Below, piece after piece: positions 1 through 12,424 of a stretch of 64,000 bases of DNA. Within the stretch, counting starts at the first letter, position 1, and every line of letters starts with the position of its first letter. Source of the stretch: Melastoma dodecandrum (taxonomy: Eukaryota > Streptophyta > Magnoliopsida > Myrtales > Melastomataceae); the NCBI GenBank assembly GCA_029817715.1, contig JARUPY010000365.1:650001-714000 (forward strand). Direction: 5' to 3'. The notes under the pieces are model-generated. The model saw only the letters and a list, made by a program, of their open reading frames with translations, was not told the origin of the DNA and made no database searches. The position numbers were made by a program, and so were the translations under genes.

Positions 1-3000
1 TAGGCGAAGCACATGAAGACGAAGTAGTAGAAGTAGATGGCCTTCACGAAGGTCCACTCATACCCAATCATCGAGTATAGGAGTAGGCTGTAGATCAAAG
101 TTTGTATGGCAACATAGATCGTCTCGATAGCCACCTGAGAAAATTTACATCAAAATCACTCAGATGAGCATTTACCATAGCTGTGATCACGAGATTAGTT
201 CCAGGTAGAGAGTAGATTTGCTGTATGTCTTACCTGAGCAAATGCATAAGGCAACTCCGAGTACATCCCTGCAGCTCGTTCACGGTAGAAGACTGTTCTT
301 TCAACCGCGACCACGGACTGAACTGCCGAAGCATTTGTAGCACTAAGGAAGAGGACAGCAGAATAGGTCGCGCCAAGCATATTCGTCAAATCTTGCATCT
401 TCGATCTGTCAGAAGATAGATGGCTCGAAAAAATTAGAAACAAGGAAGAGACAGATCTCCATGAAATATCACGAAGAAGGTTCAGATGAAGAGCATCCAC
501 TTACAATTTGCCTCCCTTTTTCCAGAAAATGAAACCAAACATAAGGCCGATGACGATGGTCATGAAGAAACGGATTGCATTGTACTGCCAGTTCCTCCAG
601 TACGACCAATTCTGTTTCCAGAAGCAAGCCCTGCATTGGGTCGTGAAACTCTGGGAGTACTGGGTAGGGAAATACAGATCACTTGAGCCCGGCTCAGGAA
701 CGCTCAGTTCCTTGATGAGTGCCTCGTTCCTCCTGAAAGAATCACAGCAATGGAACAGACTTCGTGAGAACTCATTCTAGCTGATAATCCCAAACTTTTC
801 ATTTTTTCAGACAATTTCCTTTACCTATATAGGTCGGAATTGGCATATATTTCGGCAAAGTCGACATCGAGTTGGGTCTCAACGCTCGTGGCGGTTACGT
901 CCAACATCCATGTAGCTGGATTGTAACCTTCCTGGATCTTGGGCACCCCAGGGACAGCCTGTGATGGATTTTGGTCAGGATCAGCTCCGCGTAGTTAATC
1001 AAGTCAACACTGAAGTTCGGTCGGGTTTCGTACCTCAAAGTATTCGACTAGTTTGTGAGAGCATTCTCCGAGGGGACCGGTATAGATGACTTGTCCTCCT
1101 CTTTTCATCAACAGAAGCTGGAAACAGTGAAACACACAATGAGCTCAAGATTTATGCCGTGATTCCACGGGATAAAGGCATAGGATCAGTGAGTTTGCGG
1201 CTTACTTCATCAAAGGCTTCGAAGATGTCGATGCTAGGCTGGTGAATCGTGCAGACGACCGTACGTCCTGTATCAACGGTGTTCCTCACAGTACGCATGA
1301 CAATTGCGGCAGCCCTAGCATCGAGGCCTGAGGTGGGCTCATCCATGAAGATAATGGAAGGGTTTGCGACCAACTCCACAGCTATTGTCAGCCTCTTTCT
1401 CTGCTCTGTTGATAGCCCATCGACTCCCGGAAGCCCGACCAAAGCATTTCTGATGGGATTCAACTCCACCAAGTCCATGACTTCCTCAACAAACATCTGT
1501 GTGGAAGACCAACATCACTCACCACTTCTACACGAAACCACAAACAAAAAAGGCTGGTCCTTCGTACCTTCCGAGTTTCAGTGTTCACATCCTTGGCGAG
1601 ACGGAGCCAGGCTGAGTATATCAGTGATTCATAGACCGTAACGAAAGGAGAGTGAATGTCATTCTGTTCACAGTATCCAGTTACTCGGGCAAATGTTTCT
1701 TGGTTCTTCGGGTAACCGGAAACAGTAATGCTTCCTTCAATGTATCCGCCAGTCTTTCTCCCAGCCAGGACATCCATCAAGGTTGTCTTTCCAGCTCCAC
1801 TGACACCCACCAAGGCCGTCAAGACACCTGGTCTGAAGGCTCCACTAACATCCCTAAGGAGCTGCAGTCTGGTTTCCTCAACACCTTGGGTTTTCATTTC
1901 CTGGAAAGAGTTAAAGGGGCAGTTTAAGTTGTGCGACTTTGGTTACGTTAAATAACCTCGAAGGAACATCTGGGCATACCGCGGGCATGTCTACATAGTA
2001 GTTCACGTGGTTGAAGGCAAGGGAAAGGGGCTGGAAGGGAAGAACCATCCCTCTACCAGATTCGGTGATTTCGCTCTCACCCCCTCGAGGATTCCTCTCT
2101 CGCATCGGGATTCCTGTTCGGAAAGAGCTTGCAATGAGATTCACAACCAATGGCAAGACAAAGAAGATGAGGACTGGCGAACGATCCTGAACAATCAGCA
2201 CTCACCATCTGCGCCGGATTGGCGGCTGTCTTCGGATTCGTCTTCGGCGATCACTGCCTTTGTGTCGCCAATAGCTGCAGTGGACGGAAGAGAACATTTT
2301 AAGGAATGATTTATGCAGTACAGCGACAAACATGATGGTAACAATGGAAAATTGACTTACGGTTCAAGAACGTCAGGGCACCGATGAAGAGAATATTGAA
2401 CAGGACGGAAAACGCCAGGAGCGCAATTATGCTGATCCAGTACCAAGTCTCTGTTGTGTAAAGGCCTCTTTCCGCGAGGAGAAACTTCCCAACAGTGGTC
2501 GAGTTGAGGGGCTGTTAAAAGAAGATAGACCGTATCAATCATGATTTCATGACTAGAAACGGCTAGCAGGATAAGATTCCATCATCACTAGTGCTTACAG
2601 TGCTCCATCTTTTATCAAGAAACTCATTGATGGCGATGGCATTTTGCCCGTACATCATAGGAGAAATGTAGTAACCCCAGATCATTCCTTTCGAGATGTC
2701 ATCTGCTCCCGAAATGTGGAACAAGGATTACTTGCGTTCCCAATTAAACTAGTTAGAGGATAAATAACAGGAACACGAGAGGGAGATTAACTTCTTACTT
2801 TTAGAGACAATGAAACCTCCGAGGATGAAGACTAGGAGCAGAGTGAAGGTACCGAGAGTGTTGGCAACGACTGCAGTTCTTCCTACGGCGGCAATGAAAC
2901 GGAAAAGGGAAAGGGCCACCTGGTTTATGCCGAAGAAGGCCAAGAACTGCTTGAAGAACCTGTACAGTAACAATCAGAAAGACACAACTTCAGCTGGAGA

Positions 3001-5384
3001 GCCCTTAGATGATTCCTTGTAGAAAAATGTGATTCCCCATTTACCTAACAGGTGAAGGAGCGAAACCGATCGTGTAGTATGTGATGATGATCCAGATACC
3101 AGATTCAAAGAACGAGACCGGAATCCTAGTGATCCAAATGGGAATTGCGAAAGCCCATGCAGGGTAGAACAAGAAGTCTCTCTGCTTGAAGAAAACGGGC
3201 AGCCGGAAGACGGTCATTGCAAGCTCGGTCATCCCGTTGAACATGACATTGAGCAGACTGAAGAACAAAGCCCCCCAGAACCTCACTGCATCAGTTCTTT
3301 CTCCATACTTCATTGTAGTCCTCAAGAACGTGGTCAACGTGATCACGGACATCAGTGTTATCTGGAAAGTCTTGAATATGTATATGAAGGAGCTTCGCTT
3401 CATCAGAAGCAACTCCCGAGCAAAGCACGCTTTGAGTAACTCCCGGTTAGAGATCCCATACTTCTCTTTAACCAAAGCGGCTGGGTGAGCCCTTGACTTG
3501 TCGAAAGGGACCCTGAGCTCGTCGGCAAGGCTCTGACCGATGTGGAAAGTAAAGAACGCCTTGGAGAACTCAGCCGACGAGATGTACCGATGAGGTTGGT
3601 TTCCCCTCATCCAGTATTGCCCTTGATCCTTCTTCGAGGTCACTTCCTGGAGGAAGTCGGCGACACCCTTCCTCTGGGGGCATTTGAATCCCATGAACTC
3701 GAAGAACTCGAGGACGTTCTCGCGGGGGCCCTGGTACACAATATGACCTTCCGAAAGAAGGATTATGTCGTCGAAGAGATCATAGGTCTCAGGGGCGGGC
3801 TGCAGGAGGGAGATCACCATCGTGACATCCATGATATGTACCATTTGCCTCAGGACCTTCATGATCTGGAAAGTTGTTGAGCTGTCCAGCCCGGTCGATA
3901 TCTCATCCATGAAGAACACCTTGGCAGGTCCGACCAACATTTCGCCGGTGGTCACACGCTTTTTCTGGCCTCCAGATATACCCCTCCTCATGTCATCACC
4001 GACCATGATGTCCGCACAGATATCCAGACCAAGGATCTACCATCAAATAACGAGCATCAATAACAGATCATATTCGACGGGTCAAAGAACTCGAACAAAG
4101 AAAGACAGGAGCTTTAGAACCCAGTGCGGCTTGACAGACCTTGAGAACATAATCTGTGATCAAACTGGCTTCTTGACCGGCCATGGCGGTGGATTTCATG
4201 AAGGCATCAATTTCAGGATCAGGTTTGATTCCAGCCTCCCTCTCCCTCCTGGACAGCTCTGCCAACATCTCATACCTAGTTCCCACACCCAAGCAACGAC
4301 CGGAGAAGTTCAAAGTCTCACGAACTGTCATCTCGCCATGGTGAAGGTCATGCTGACTGATATACGCACAGGTCCTTTGAGGAACAAACTCCTTAAATTC
4401 ATGTCCGCAGTAGGTCACTTTTCCAGATACCTGTATCCATCGACTTATCATTAAATTCAACCAATATCAAACACCAAAGCTCAAACAAAGAACCGTGCAT
4501 TCGACTGACCCTCAAATCGGCATCGGATTTTCCAGCTAATGCTTGCAGCAGTGTCGTTTTTCCTGCACCAGGTGGTCCCAAGAGCAAAGTCAACCTGAAA
4601 ATCAAACACTTAATTAAAGCACATTCAAAAAAGATTGAACAACAGGTCAGATCGTATGTGGTCGGATATTTGATTCACGAATCGCCAGATTACCTCGATG
4701 GCTTGATGATGCCACTAACATCTTGAAGTATCTTCACCACCCTTTTCTTCGACGGCGAGAGTCCGACCAGCCCAAGAAGTGACTGTTTCACATCGACCAC
4801 CCCAGATTTAGCAACTAATCGTGTTCTTCAAATGTATTAAGCAAAAGACCAGAGGCTAAAAGCAGAGAAGATTAAGGAGGATCACCGACCTCGACCGAGT
4901 TCAAGGTAACATTCCACAAGGTGGGAAGCGCCCTTGTGCCGACATAAGCATCCCCCTCGATCGACAGATTCTGGAAGCGGACCTCGATCTTTGGGACCTC
5001 GATCCCGACCCTGTCGGTCCTGTTCCTCAACCTCGTGAGGAACTTCTCGTTATCGTCTTCGACGACCTTCAGGATGCTCTCCATGAGGACCTTCTTGTCG
5101 TGTGATCCGAGCTGGGTCACATCCACCTCGTTGTGGATCACCCTGCCGCTCCTGACCTCCGTGAGGATCCCTTTCCTCATCCTGTCGTAGGTCGGAAGCC
5201 TCTCGATGGCAGCCCACTTGAGCTCCTCCTCGTCGTCGCCCGTTTGCCGAGCGCTGTTCCGCTCGAACACGTCGCCAGTCCCATTCCATATCTCCCTCAC
5301 GCTACCCCTCACGCTCCCCGACCGCCAACTCCGAGCGCTGCTAGTCTGACGAATGAACTCGTCCGCCACGAATCCGGCCGCCAT
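1..5384 (-). CDS. PDR-type ABC transporter, ABCG subfamily (partial, 3' end outside window)
   Basis: Full-size plant ABCG/PDR exporter with reverse domain order (NBD-TMD-NBD-TMD), expected at the plasma membrane, exporting hydrophobic compounds. The start is the ATG at 5384; exon 1 (4890-5384) encodes the N-terminal region with the PDR-typical [17 protein letters not shown] stretch. Further exons follow at 4694-4782, 4510-4595 (Walker [10 protein letters not shown]) and about 4069-4434, then an exon around 3041-4036 with signature ISGGQKKR, Walker [14 protein letters not shown] and the first membrane domain. The second NBD is at about 1170-1900 ([22 protein letters not shown]), with the last membrane segments at 1-450. 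The final membrane helices and C-terminus lie beyond position 1. No stop or frameshift was noticed in the inferred exons. Substrate cannot be told from sequence; the nearest Arabidopsis relatives I recall are ABCG29/35/36-like proteins. Confidence 0.93.
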
Positions 5385-5738
5385 TTACGAAAAACAGCTG
5401 ACCCTAAGAACAAAACACTCAAACTATCCTCCTCCCTCCTGAGAATTCAATCAAAAATCAAAAGAATCACACAAACAATCCACCAGAATAACCCAGGAAA
5501 AAAAAAAACAATCCGTCCCGAAGAAGTTTTTACCTCAAATCACTTAAAGATTCTAACTTTACTCCGAATCGAGACAAACCCAAGTGAAATTAACTAAAAA
5601 AGAATGAAGGTACGGATCATATTACAGTTGGGTCGATCCCTTCCGGAGGAAGAAGGTGAACTTTCTTTTAAACTTGTGCCTCCCTGAATTATGGGATATG
5701 AGAATTTGGAAATGCAGACATTGAGAACTGGGTGTTTG

Positions 5739-5746
5739 TTTATATA
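5739..5746 (-). promoter_or_regulatory. Putative TATA box of the ABCG gene
   Basis: TATATAAA on the minus strand, about 355 bases upstream of the ABCG start codon. This would leave a long 5' UTR. Assignment rests only on motif and orientation. Confidence 0.35.
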
Positions 5747-7310
5747 CATTAAGTGGGGTTCGGACAGGGAAAACAGAGACGAAGTAAGAGGAAGTCATTG
5801 GTCAAAATCGGACAACCCAGCCCCATTCGATGGGATGCCCAAACCCAACCCCATGCGAAGGGACTTCGAAGATTCCGGGGCTTTTGCTTTTTCCATGGAG
5901 AATTAATAAAAAAATACAAAAAAATTTATTAAAATTACTTCGGTGAGATACTAAACGAATTCGATTACGCATCATAACTAAATCTATTAAGATTTGACCA
6001 TGCAAATTCACGAACTGTATGATCTCAAAAATTCGTGGGGATCACAATGTTTGCTGATAATTTCAGAATCTATACTTAAACAAGAACTTCGTTTATTTTG
6101 TAAGAAAAGAAAATCATGGCGATTGTCAAATGAAAAGAAAGGGCAACGTCTTGTTAGAACAGAAGACTTTTATTTGATGCCGTACTCGGTCATTATTTCC
6201 CTGATGATTCCGATGTCTCTCCCCCTCCCTCCATTCCTACTTTCAACGCCTTCTCGAAACCCTTGATTTCCTTCTTTTTCTTCTTCCCTTTTTGGGTAGC
6301 CCAGTCTTCCTTTGATCCCCATCCCTACCATGCAAACTACTAAATTCATACTTTTCAGGCCAGACGACGACCGCGAACAATGATGGAAAGAATTTCACGT
6401 AGAGTTCTTTGTTACAATTCGACGTTAGACGCGAAATAGGATCGAAAGTTTTAACATTACTTAACTAATACTGTTAGATCGGTATTTAAAATATTAAGCA
6501 CCCTATTCATCACTCATGAGTTTATGGGATGATCTTGGGATTTCTCATTTACTGAGTGCCATGCAATGCGACGAGAAAAATACGAAGCACGAGTTGTCTC
6601 GAGGTAAAACATTAGGAAAATGACCTAAACAATTGAAGAAAATTCATGCACAAATACCAGATGATCATCACATTCCACCCAATTGAACATGACATGCCAT
6701 GGCACAGGAGTGAGGCGGCTAGTGTATCGCTGTCTAGTAAGGAAAAAAGAAGAACGTGGACAAGAACGACGGTGACATTAGTCGCCCTCGTTTTAACTTT
6801 TTCTGGTGCCATTGGAATGATTTGTTTTGTGGTGGTGGGAGGGGGGGGGGGGTCCAATAATTTATCTCTATCAAGACCAATTGGCACATATACAGTTCAT
6901 TAATGTCCACTTGGGTTGTACCTTAGGTATGGTCCCCGCCCGTCTCGAAGACGGAGCAACTGACCAACGGAGGATGTACCCCGTCTGCCGCATGTGCGAA
7001 TGAGCAACATTGGGATAGCATATATCATACTATATTTGAACAATGACATGTGATATAATCAAGGAATATAAGGGGCCAGGGCTTTTAAGGGATAGGGAAA
7101 AAATAGCCAGGCAAGTGTATTATTAAACGAGAATCGCTTGTGTGAAATAGGAGCAAACCAGGCTTGACTGCCTAGAAGGTCGCCATGTTTGACCTTCTGG
7201 ACGAACGCACTTCGGTCCGAGTCCGACACGGTTAACAGACATGACCCGTCGTTATTTTATTCCTAGGTGGTTGTAAAGACGAGGGAATGGCGTTCTTATC
7301 TTTTTTCCTG

Positions 7311-7328
7311 TATATATATATATATATA
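7311..7328. repeat. (TA)9 microsatellite
   Basis: Nine perfect TA units in intergenic DNA. Confidence 0.9.
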
Positions 7329-8289
7329 AGAGAATTGTCCGTGAACGATTAATAATACTAATCCATTCCACAGTCGAGCCGACAAACAGATCACAGAAAG
7401 TCATGCGGATAAGGTTACAATAACAAATTAGTAGCAACGCAAAGCCAATCATGAACCAAAACCCCAGGAAAATGAGGTTCCTTTCGTTTTCCTGTGGTTC
7501 CCCTCTCCCGACGGCTAAAGACTATTTTGATTTGGGGAGATATTTTACAAGATGGACAGAAATATCTAAGCCAGCAACCATAATATTCAAATGAGAGAAT
7601 GGGGCCTACCCAGACAACATAAACTAAAACACAAAACAAAACTTGAAAAGTCGAAGATACCCTAAAAACAAGAGTGTGATGAATCGAGATATTGTTCGAA
7701 TAAAAGGAGTTGGGGTCATACTCTTTCCATCATTTTTTCCTGCGTGTCCCTCGCTGGGACTTGACACTACCGTGGCTCCACTATGCTTGGTAAGTTTTGG
7801 CGACTAAGGAAAAGGGGAGAAAGACAAAGTAAAAGATGTTGTCGTTGTCTCTTAAAGTCAGTCCCAAAGACAAAATTACAAGGATCCAATGAGATGTAAG
7901 AAAAAATCTTGAGAAAGTTTGGCTTGGGTGTGTCATTGATCGGCAATATAGTACACACTGCTCACTTGTTTTATATCCTTTATCCACTGGCCATATAAAT
8001 TAAATAGCTAAGGTAATTGTTCTGCTGGTTTTCTGCTCATCTCGAGCTTCTTCTCAAGCTCCATTTCCATGCTCCCCCGCGCCATCAACCTCACATCACA
8101 TCGATCCCATTCTCATCGTCACATCCTCCAGCGAGGATCAAGTCCAGTCGATTACTGCATCCCTGCGCCGCCAACTCCCCCGGCTCGGAGAATGGCTCTT
8201 CGGCCCTTGCCCGTCGAATCACATCCCTAGCCTTCATTGCCGTAGGCACGAGCAGACTTCAAAAGGAACCCTCGTCCCTGATAATGCTA

Positions 8290-8350
8290 AAGCCTAGGCC
8301 CGTTAATCAATCTGGGGGGCTTGGGCCCAAGGCCCATTAAAAAGGCCCCT
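8290..8350 (+). promoter_or_regulatory. Site II-like cluster upstream of HDA9
   Basis: Several GGCCC/GGGCC cores lie within about 60 bases, 110-170 bases before the HDA9 start. In plants such TGGGCC/Y elements mark promoters of proliferation and housekeeping genes. Confidence 0.4.
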
Positions 8351-8459
8351 CCTCCGGATAACAGTTATGCTTATCAATTTATTTGTTTTAAGAAGCAAAG
8401 AATGGCAAGATCCTCCTCCCCTTAGAGGGGGAAGAGACGTTGTCGGTTTTGGGACGAGG

Positions 8460-10811
8460 ATGCGGTCCAAGGACAAGATCGCCTACTTCTATGACGGTAA
8501 CCCCTCTTTCCCTTCCCCCGGCCATGTGAAATGCGGGAGCTTCTTTCGAACGTAGTCTAGGGTTTTTGCTGGGTTTTTTCTGTCCATTGTACGGAAAAAG
8601 GAAGTGATCTTTATCCATCCCCGTCTTGATTTTGATGTGGAGTTTGCGGGAAATGAGGTATTTTTTAGTCGTGTAGAACTTACTCTCGTGTTCCTCTAAG
8701 GACGTTGAATTACGGACGATTTATGATGTTGCAGGTGATGTCGGGAGTGTTTACTTTGGGCCGAACCATCCCATGAAGCCGCACCGGCTTTGCATGACCC
8801 ATCACCTTGTTCTCTCCTATGACCTTCACCAGAAGATGGAGATTTATGTCAGTAAAGCCCTAATTTTGTAGTTGCATGAAGTTTGCTTTTGTATTTGATC
8901 TGAGGTAAACTTAGGGATGTTGTTTTCTGTGCCCTGTGCAGCGGCCGCACAAGGCTTACCCGGTAGAGCTCGCTCAGTTCCATTCTGCTGACTATGTTGA
9001 GTTCCTGCATAGGATTACACCGGACACATTGCATCTGTATGCCAGCGACCTGGCGAGATGTATTGTTCTTTCATTGGAAATACAAATATCCTATATGCTC
9101 GTTTCCTGGCAAAGACTGAACTTCCTGAGAATAATTCTCCCTTCTTTCTTCATCAGATAATTTAGGGGAAGATTGTCCAGTCTTTGACAACTTATTTGAG
9201 TTTTGTCAAATATATGCTGGTGGCACAATAGGTAATTCGTTTTAGATATTTGAAGAAAAAAAGAATTGTTATGATGAACGTATATACTTTTTTTGCATCT
9301 TATTTTCTTATGTGATCTCTTTAGATGCCGCGAGAAGATTGAACAATCAGCTATGTGACATAGCTATTAATTGGGCTGGGGGATTACATCATGCCAAGAA
9401 GTGTGAAGCGTCTGGCTTTTGTTACATCAACGACTTAGTTCTGGGAATCTTGGAGCTGCTCAAGCATCATGCAAGAGTTCTATATATTGACATAGATGTG
9501 CATCATGGCGATGGCGTTGAAGAAGCGTTCTATTTTACGGACAGGTAAATCAATGCTCTGCCTGGATATGTGGGCGCACATCAATTCTATAATGTGTATT
9601 GGAATTAGGATGATAAGTCTTGTTAATAGGCTCATGAGACCCTCAACATATGTAGCCTCTAAGATATTTGACTAAAGATGGATGTGTATATCTTGCTATT
9701 TCTGGATCTTTCTACAGCAATCTTTTGGTCTTCTCTTGTTGAACTGCTAAATAGATATTGTTTTCCTTGTTATGCTTTTCAAGTTTTCTGGTGTGGTTGA
9801 ATGAAATCATTTATCCGTCAAAACTTCTCTGCAGCGGTGCCTGTATTGGTGTGCGCTCAACTTTAAACATTGCGAGATTCCAGAACATTGCATGTCATGA
9901 TCTCATGAATTATTTATCTTGAAATTTTTTCTGTTGCCTTTTGGGAATTGAATTGAATTTATATTTTATACTATGATTATGGCAGGGTAATGACTGTTAG
10001 TTTTCACAAGTTTGGAGATTTATTTTTTCCAGGAACTGGAGATGTTAAGGTGATTCAAATTTTCGTTCTATTTCCTTACTGAAAGTCGAATGTCAATTGG
10101 CTTCATGGAAGTTGTTCTAATTGAAGGAAATAGGAGAAAGAGATGGGAAGTTCTATGCCATCAATGTACCCCTCAAGGATGGAATAGATGACAACAGTTT
10201 CACTCGTTTGTTCAAGGCGGTAAGAACTAACTGACAGCTCCTGTGAGAAATGTGCCTTTCTTTTTGGTCTAACATGTTTTTGTAATTATTATGCTTCTAT
10301 ACGCTGTTGACAGATCATTTCAAAAATTGTCGAGATGTATCAACCTGGGGCTATAGTTCTCCAGTGTGGGGCAGATTCACTTGCTGGGGACAGGCTCGGA
10401 TGCTTCAATCTCTCTATTGACGGTGGATATTTCCCTGTAGTTTCCTCTCTTTCTATCTATGTAACAGTGGTCAAAATTCCAATATACTATTTTGGTCACC
10501 GTGTTTGCTCATTTGTGGTGGTTATTTTTCTGGTTTTCCCAGGACATGCGGAGTGTGTTAGGTTTGTGAAGAAGTTCAACAAACCCTTATTGGTATCCTT
10601 CTCTCTTGAATTATCCTTGCATATCTTTGCATCTGGATGTGCACATACATATGCATATGATTGGCCTTAACTGCTGTTTGCAAATTTGTCCATCTGTTGG
10701 ATCTGTTATAACCTTGTCCAGGTTACAGGAGGTGGTGGATATACAAAGGAGAATGTTGCTCGTTACTGGACTGTGGAAACTGGAGTTCTTTTAGATACAG
10801 AGCTCCCAAAC
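8460..10811 (+). pseudogene. HDA9: Histone deacetylase HDA9, class I RPD3-type, 3' truncated
   Basis: Zinc-dependent lysine deacetylase that in plants acts in nuclear corepressor complexes on histone tails. Ten exons join in frame: 8460-8496, 8735-8847, 8942-9059, 9157-9231, 9325-9544, 9986-10049, 10127-10219, 10314-10422, 10543-10592, 10722-10811 (969 nt, 323 residues). The protein begins MRSKDKIAYFYDGDVGSVYF and keeps the catalytic landmarks [30 protein letters not shown] and GGGGYT. After DTELPN the sequence leaves the family; the remaining roughly 100 residues of a normal 426-residue HDA9 are absent. Reading on gives an unrelated tail and a stop at about 10891. Downstream are a tandem repeat and then a hAT foldback. 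No stop or frameshift is seen in the retained exons, so the truncation is probably recent, or a shortened transcript is still made. A complete HDA9 elsewhere in the genome is expected. Confidence 0.88.
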
Positions 10812-10869
10812 TGTAGACCTCAACAGCTTGGTCTTAATTATGATCTTGATATAGCTGATTCTATGACAA

Positions 10870-11039
10870 TATATCCCTTCACATGTACTTGAGTTCATAG
10901 TCGTTTTGTGACCATGATCTGTTATGGTTAAATTGCAGATATCCCTGCACGTGTACTTGAGTTCTCAATCATTTGTGACCATGATCTATTATGGTTAAAT
11001 TGCAGATATCCCTACACGTGTACTCAAGTTTATAGTCGT
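10870..11039 (+). repeat. Tandem repeat, about 68-bp unit, 2.5 copies
   Basis: Copies begin near 10870, 10939 and 11006. Each starts atatccct and runs through gtacttgagtt and a gaccatgatct block to an intron-like end ttaaattgcag. The third copy is cut where the hAT element begins at 11040. The repeat lies in what should be an HDA9 intron and brings repeated splice-acceptor-like ends. Confidence 0.85.
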
Positions 11040-12424
11040 TAGAGGTGGCAAACGGGCGGGCTGGCTCGGCAGCTCGCCCGCTCGGCTCGTACTGTAGCGA
11101 TCCGAGCTTCGGCTCGGCCCGCTACAGTAACGGGCTGGCTCGGCTCGGGCAATCGTCGACGAGCCGAGCCGAGCCAGCTAGATGGGCTCGCGAGCCCCGG
11201 GTTGGTGAGCCAGGTGTACCGGGCTAGCGAGCCAGATTAAAAAATTATTATTATTTTTTAATTTTTTTTTCCAACGGTCATTTGACCGTTGGTTTTTTTT
11301 TTTTGTTATTTTTCAACGGTAATGTTACCGTTTGTAACATTTTTTTTCTTTTTAATTTAAAAAAAAAAAAATTCCGCTATAAATACCAACAAACTCATAA
11401 ATTTTTTTACAAACAAACTCTTCCTCTCTTATTCTCTTCTTCTCTTGCTCTCTATCAATTAATCGTGATCTAGTGCTCTCCTCTCGATATCGGCAAGCGG
11501 CAACAAGCTATTGTTCATTAATTGGAGTTTCGGTGACGGTATCATTTATTTATTTGGAATTTATTTATAAGATTTTGTTATTGTTTGTTATGGATCCACA
11601 TAATTATAATATTAATGATGATGTTGACGAACTTAGGGAAATAAATGCTTCATTTTCAATAGGACAATCTTGTACACAAGCATCCGCATCCACCTCATCG
11701 CCTCAAAGAAAAAGAAATAAAACGTCAGAAGTATGGAAACATTTTAAAACGATACTTCTGACGTTTTATTTCTTTTTCTTTGAGGCGATGAGGTGGATGC
11801 GGATGCTTGTGTACAAGATTGTCCTATTGAAAATGAATCATTTATTTCTCTAAGTTCGTCAACATCATCATTAATATTATAATTATGTGGATCCATAACA
11901 AACAATAACAAAATCTTATAAATAAATTCCAAATAAATAAATGATACCGTCACCGAAACTCCAATTAATGAACAATAGCTTGTTGCCGCTTGCCGATATC
12001 GAGAGGAGAGCACTAGATCACGATTAATTGATAGAGAGCAAGAGAATAAGAGAGGAAGAGTTTGTTTGTAAAAAATTTTATGAGTTTGTTGGTATTTATA
12101 GCGGAATTTTTTTTTTTAAATTAAAAAGAAAAAAAATGTTACAAACGGTAACATTACCGTTGAAAAATAACCAAAAAAAAAAATCCAACGGTCAAATGAC
12201 CGTTGGAAAAAAAAATTAAAAAAAAATAATAATTTTTTAATCCGGCTCGCTAGCCCGGTACACCTGGCTCACCAACCCGGGGCTCGCGAGCCCATCTAGC
12301 TGGCTCGGCTCGGCTCGTCGACGATTGCCCGAGCCGAGCCAGCCCGTTACTGTAGCGGGCCGAGCCGAAGCTCGGATCGCTACAGTACGAGCCGAGCGGG
12401 CGGGCTGGCTGTTTGCCACCTCTA
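11040..12424. mobile_element. hAT-derived foldback (palindromic) transposon
   Basis: About 1385 bases forming two arms of roughly 690 bases around a short loop near 11735-11751. Both outer ends carry the same terminus, TAGAGGTGGCAAAC on the left and its complement on the right, as in plant Ac-like hAT elements. Each arm holds the 5' part of a transposase gene: an ATG (11590 on +, 11896 on -) opens MDPHNYNINDDVDEL and runs to KTSEVWKHF, the start of a BED zinc finger. The element is thus two copies of one hAT 5' end joined head to head. It cannot encode transposase. The 8 flanking bases do not match, so no target-site duplication is visible. Arms differ by one small terminal indel and a few bases. 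Confidence 0.88.

Larger units (their letters stand above)
5747..8459. other. Intergenic region between ABCG and HDA9
   Basis: No gene was recognised. The region holds a 12-base G run (6841-6852), a (TA)9 microsatellite (7311-7328) and AT-rich DNA. Close to HDA9, around 8290-8350, several GGCCC/TGGGCC-like site II motifs occur, consistent with a TATA-less promoter of a growth-related gene. Confidence 0.6.

Noticed and set aside
5133..5597. Open frame antisense to ABCG exon 1
   Set aside because: Low-complexity shadow of a coding exon without domain or codon signature.
11473..11853. A 126-codon ORF crossing the centre of the hAT palindrome
   Set aside because: It runs from one arm through the loop into the antisense of the other arm; only the first ~50 codons are true transposase sequence.
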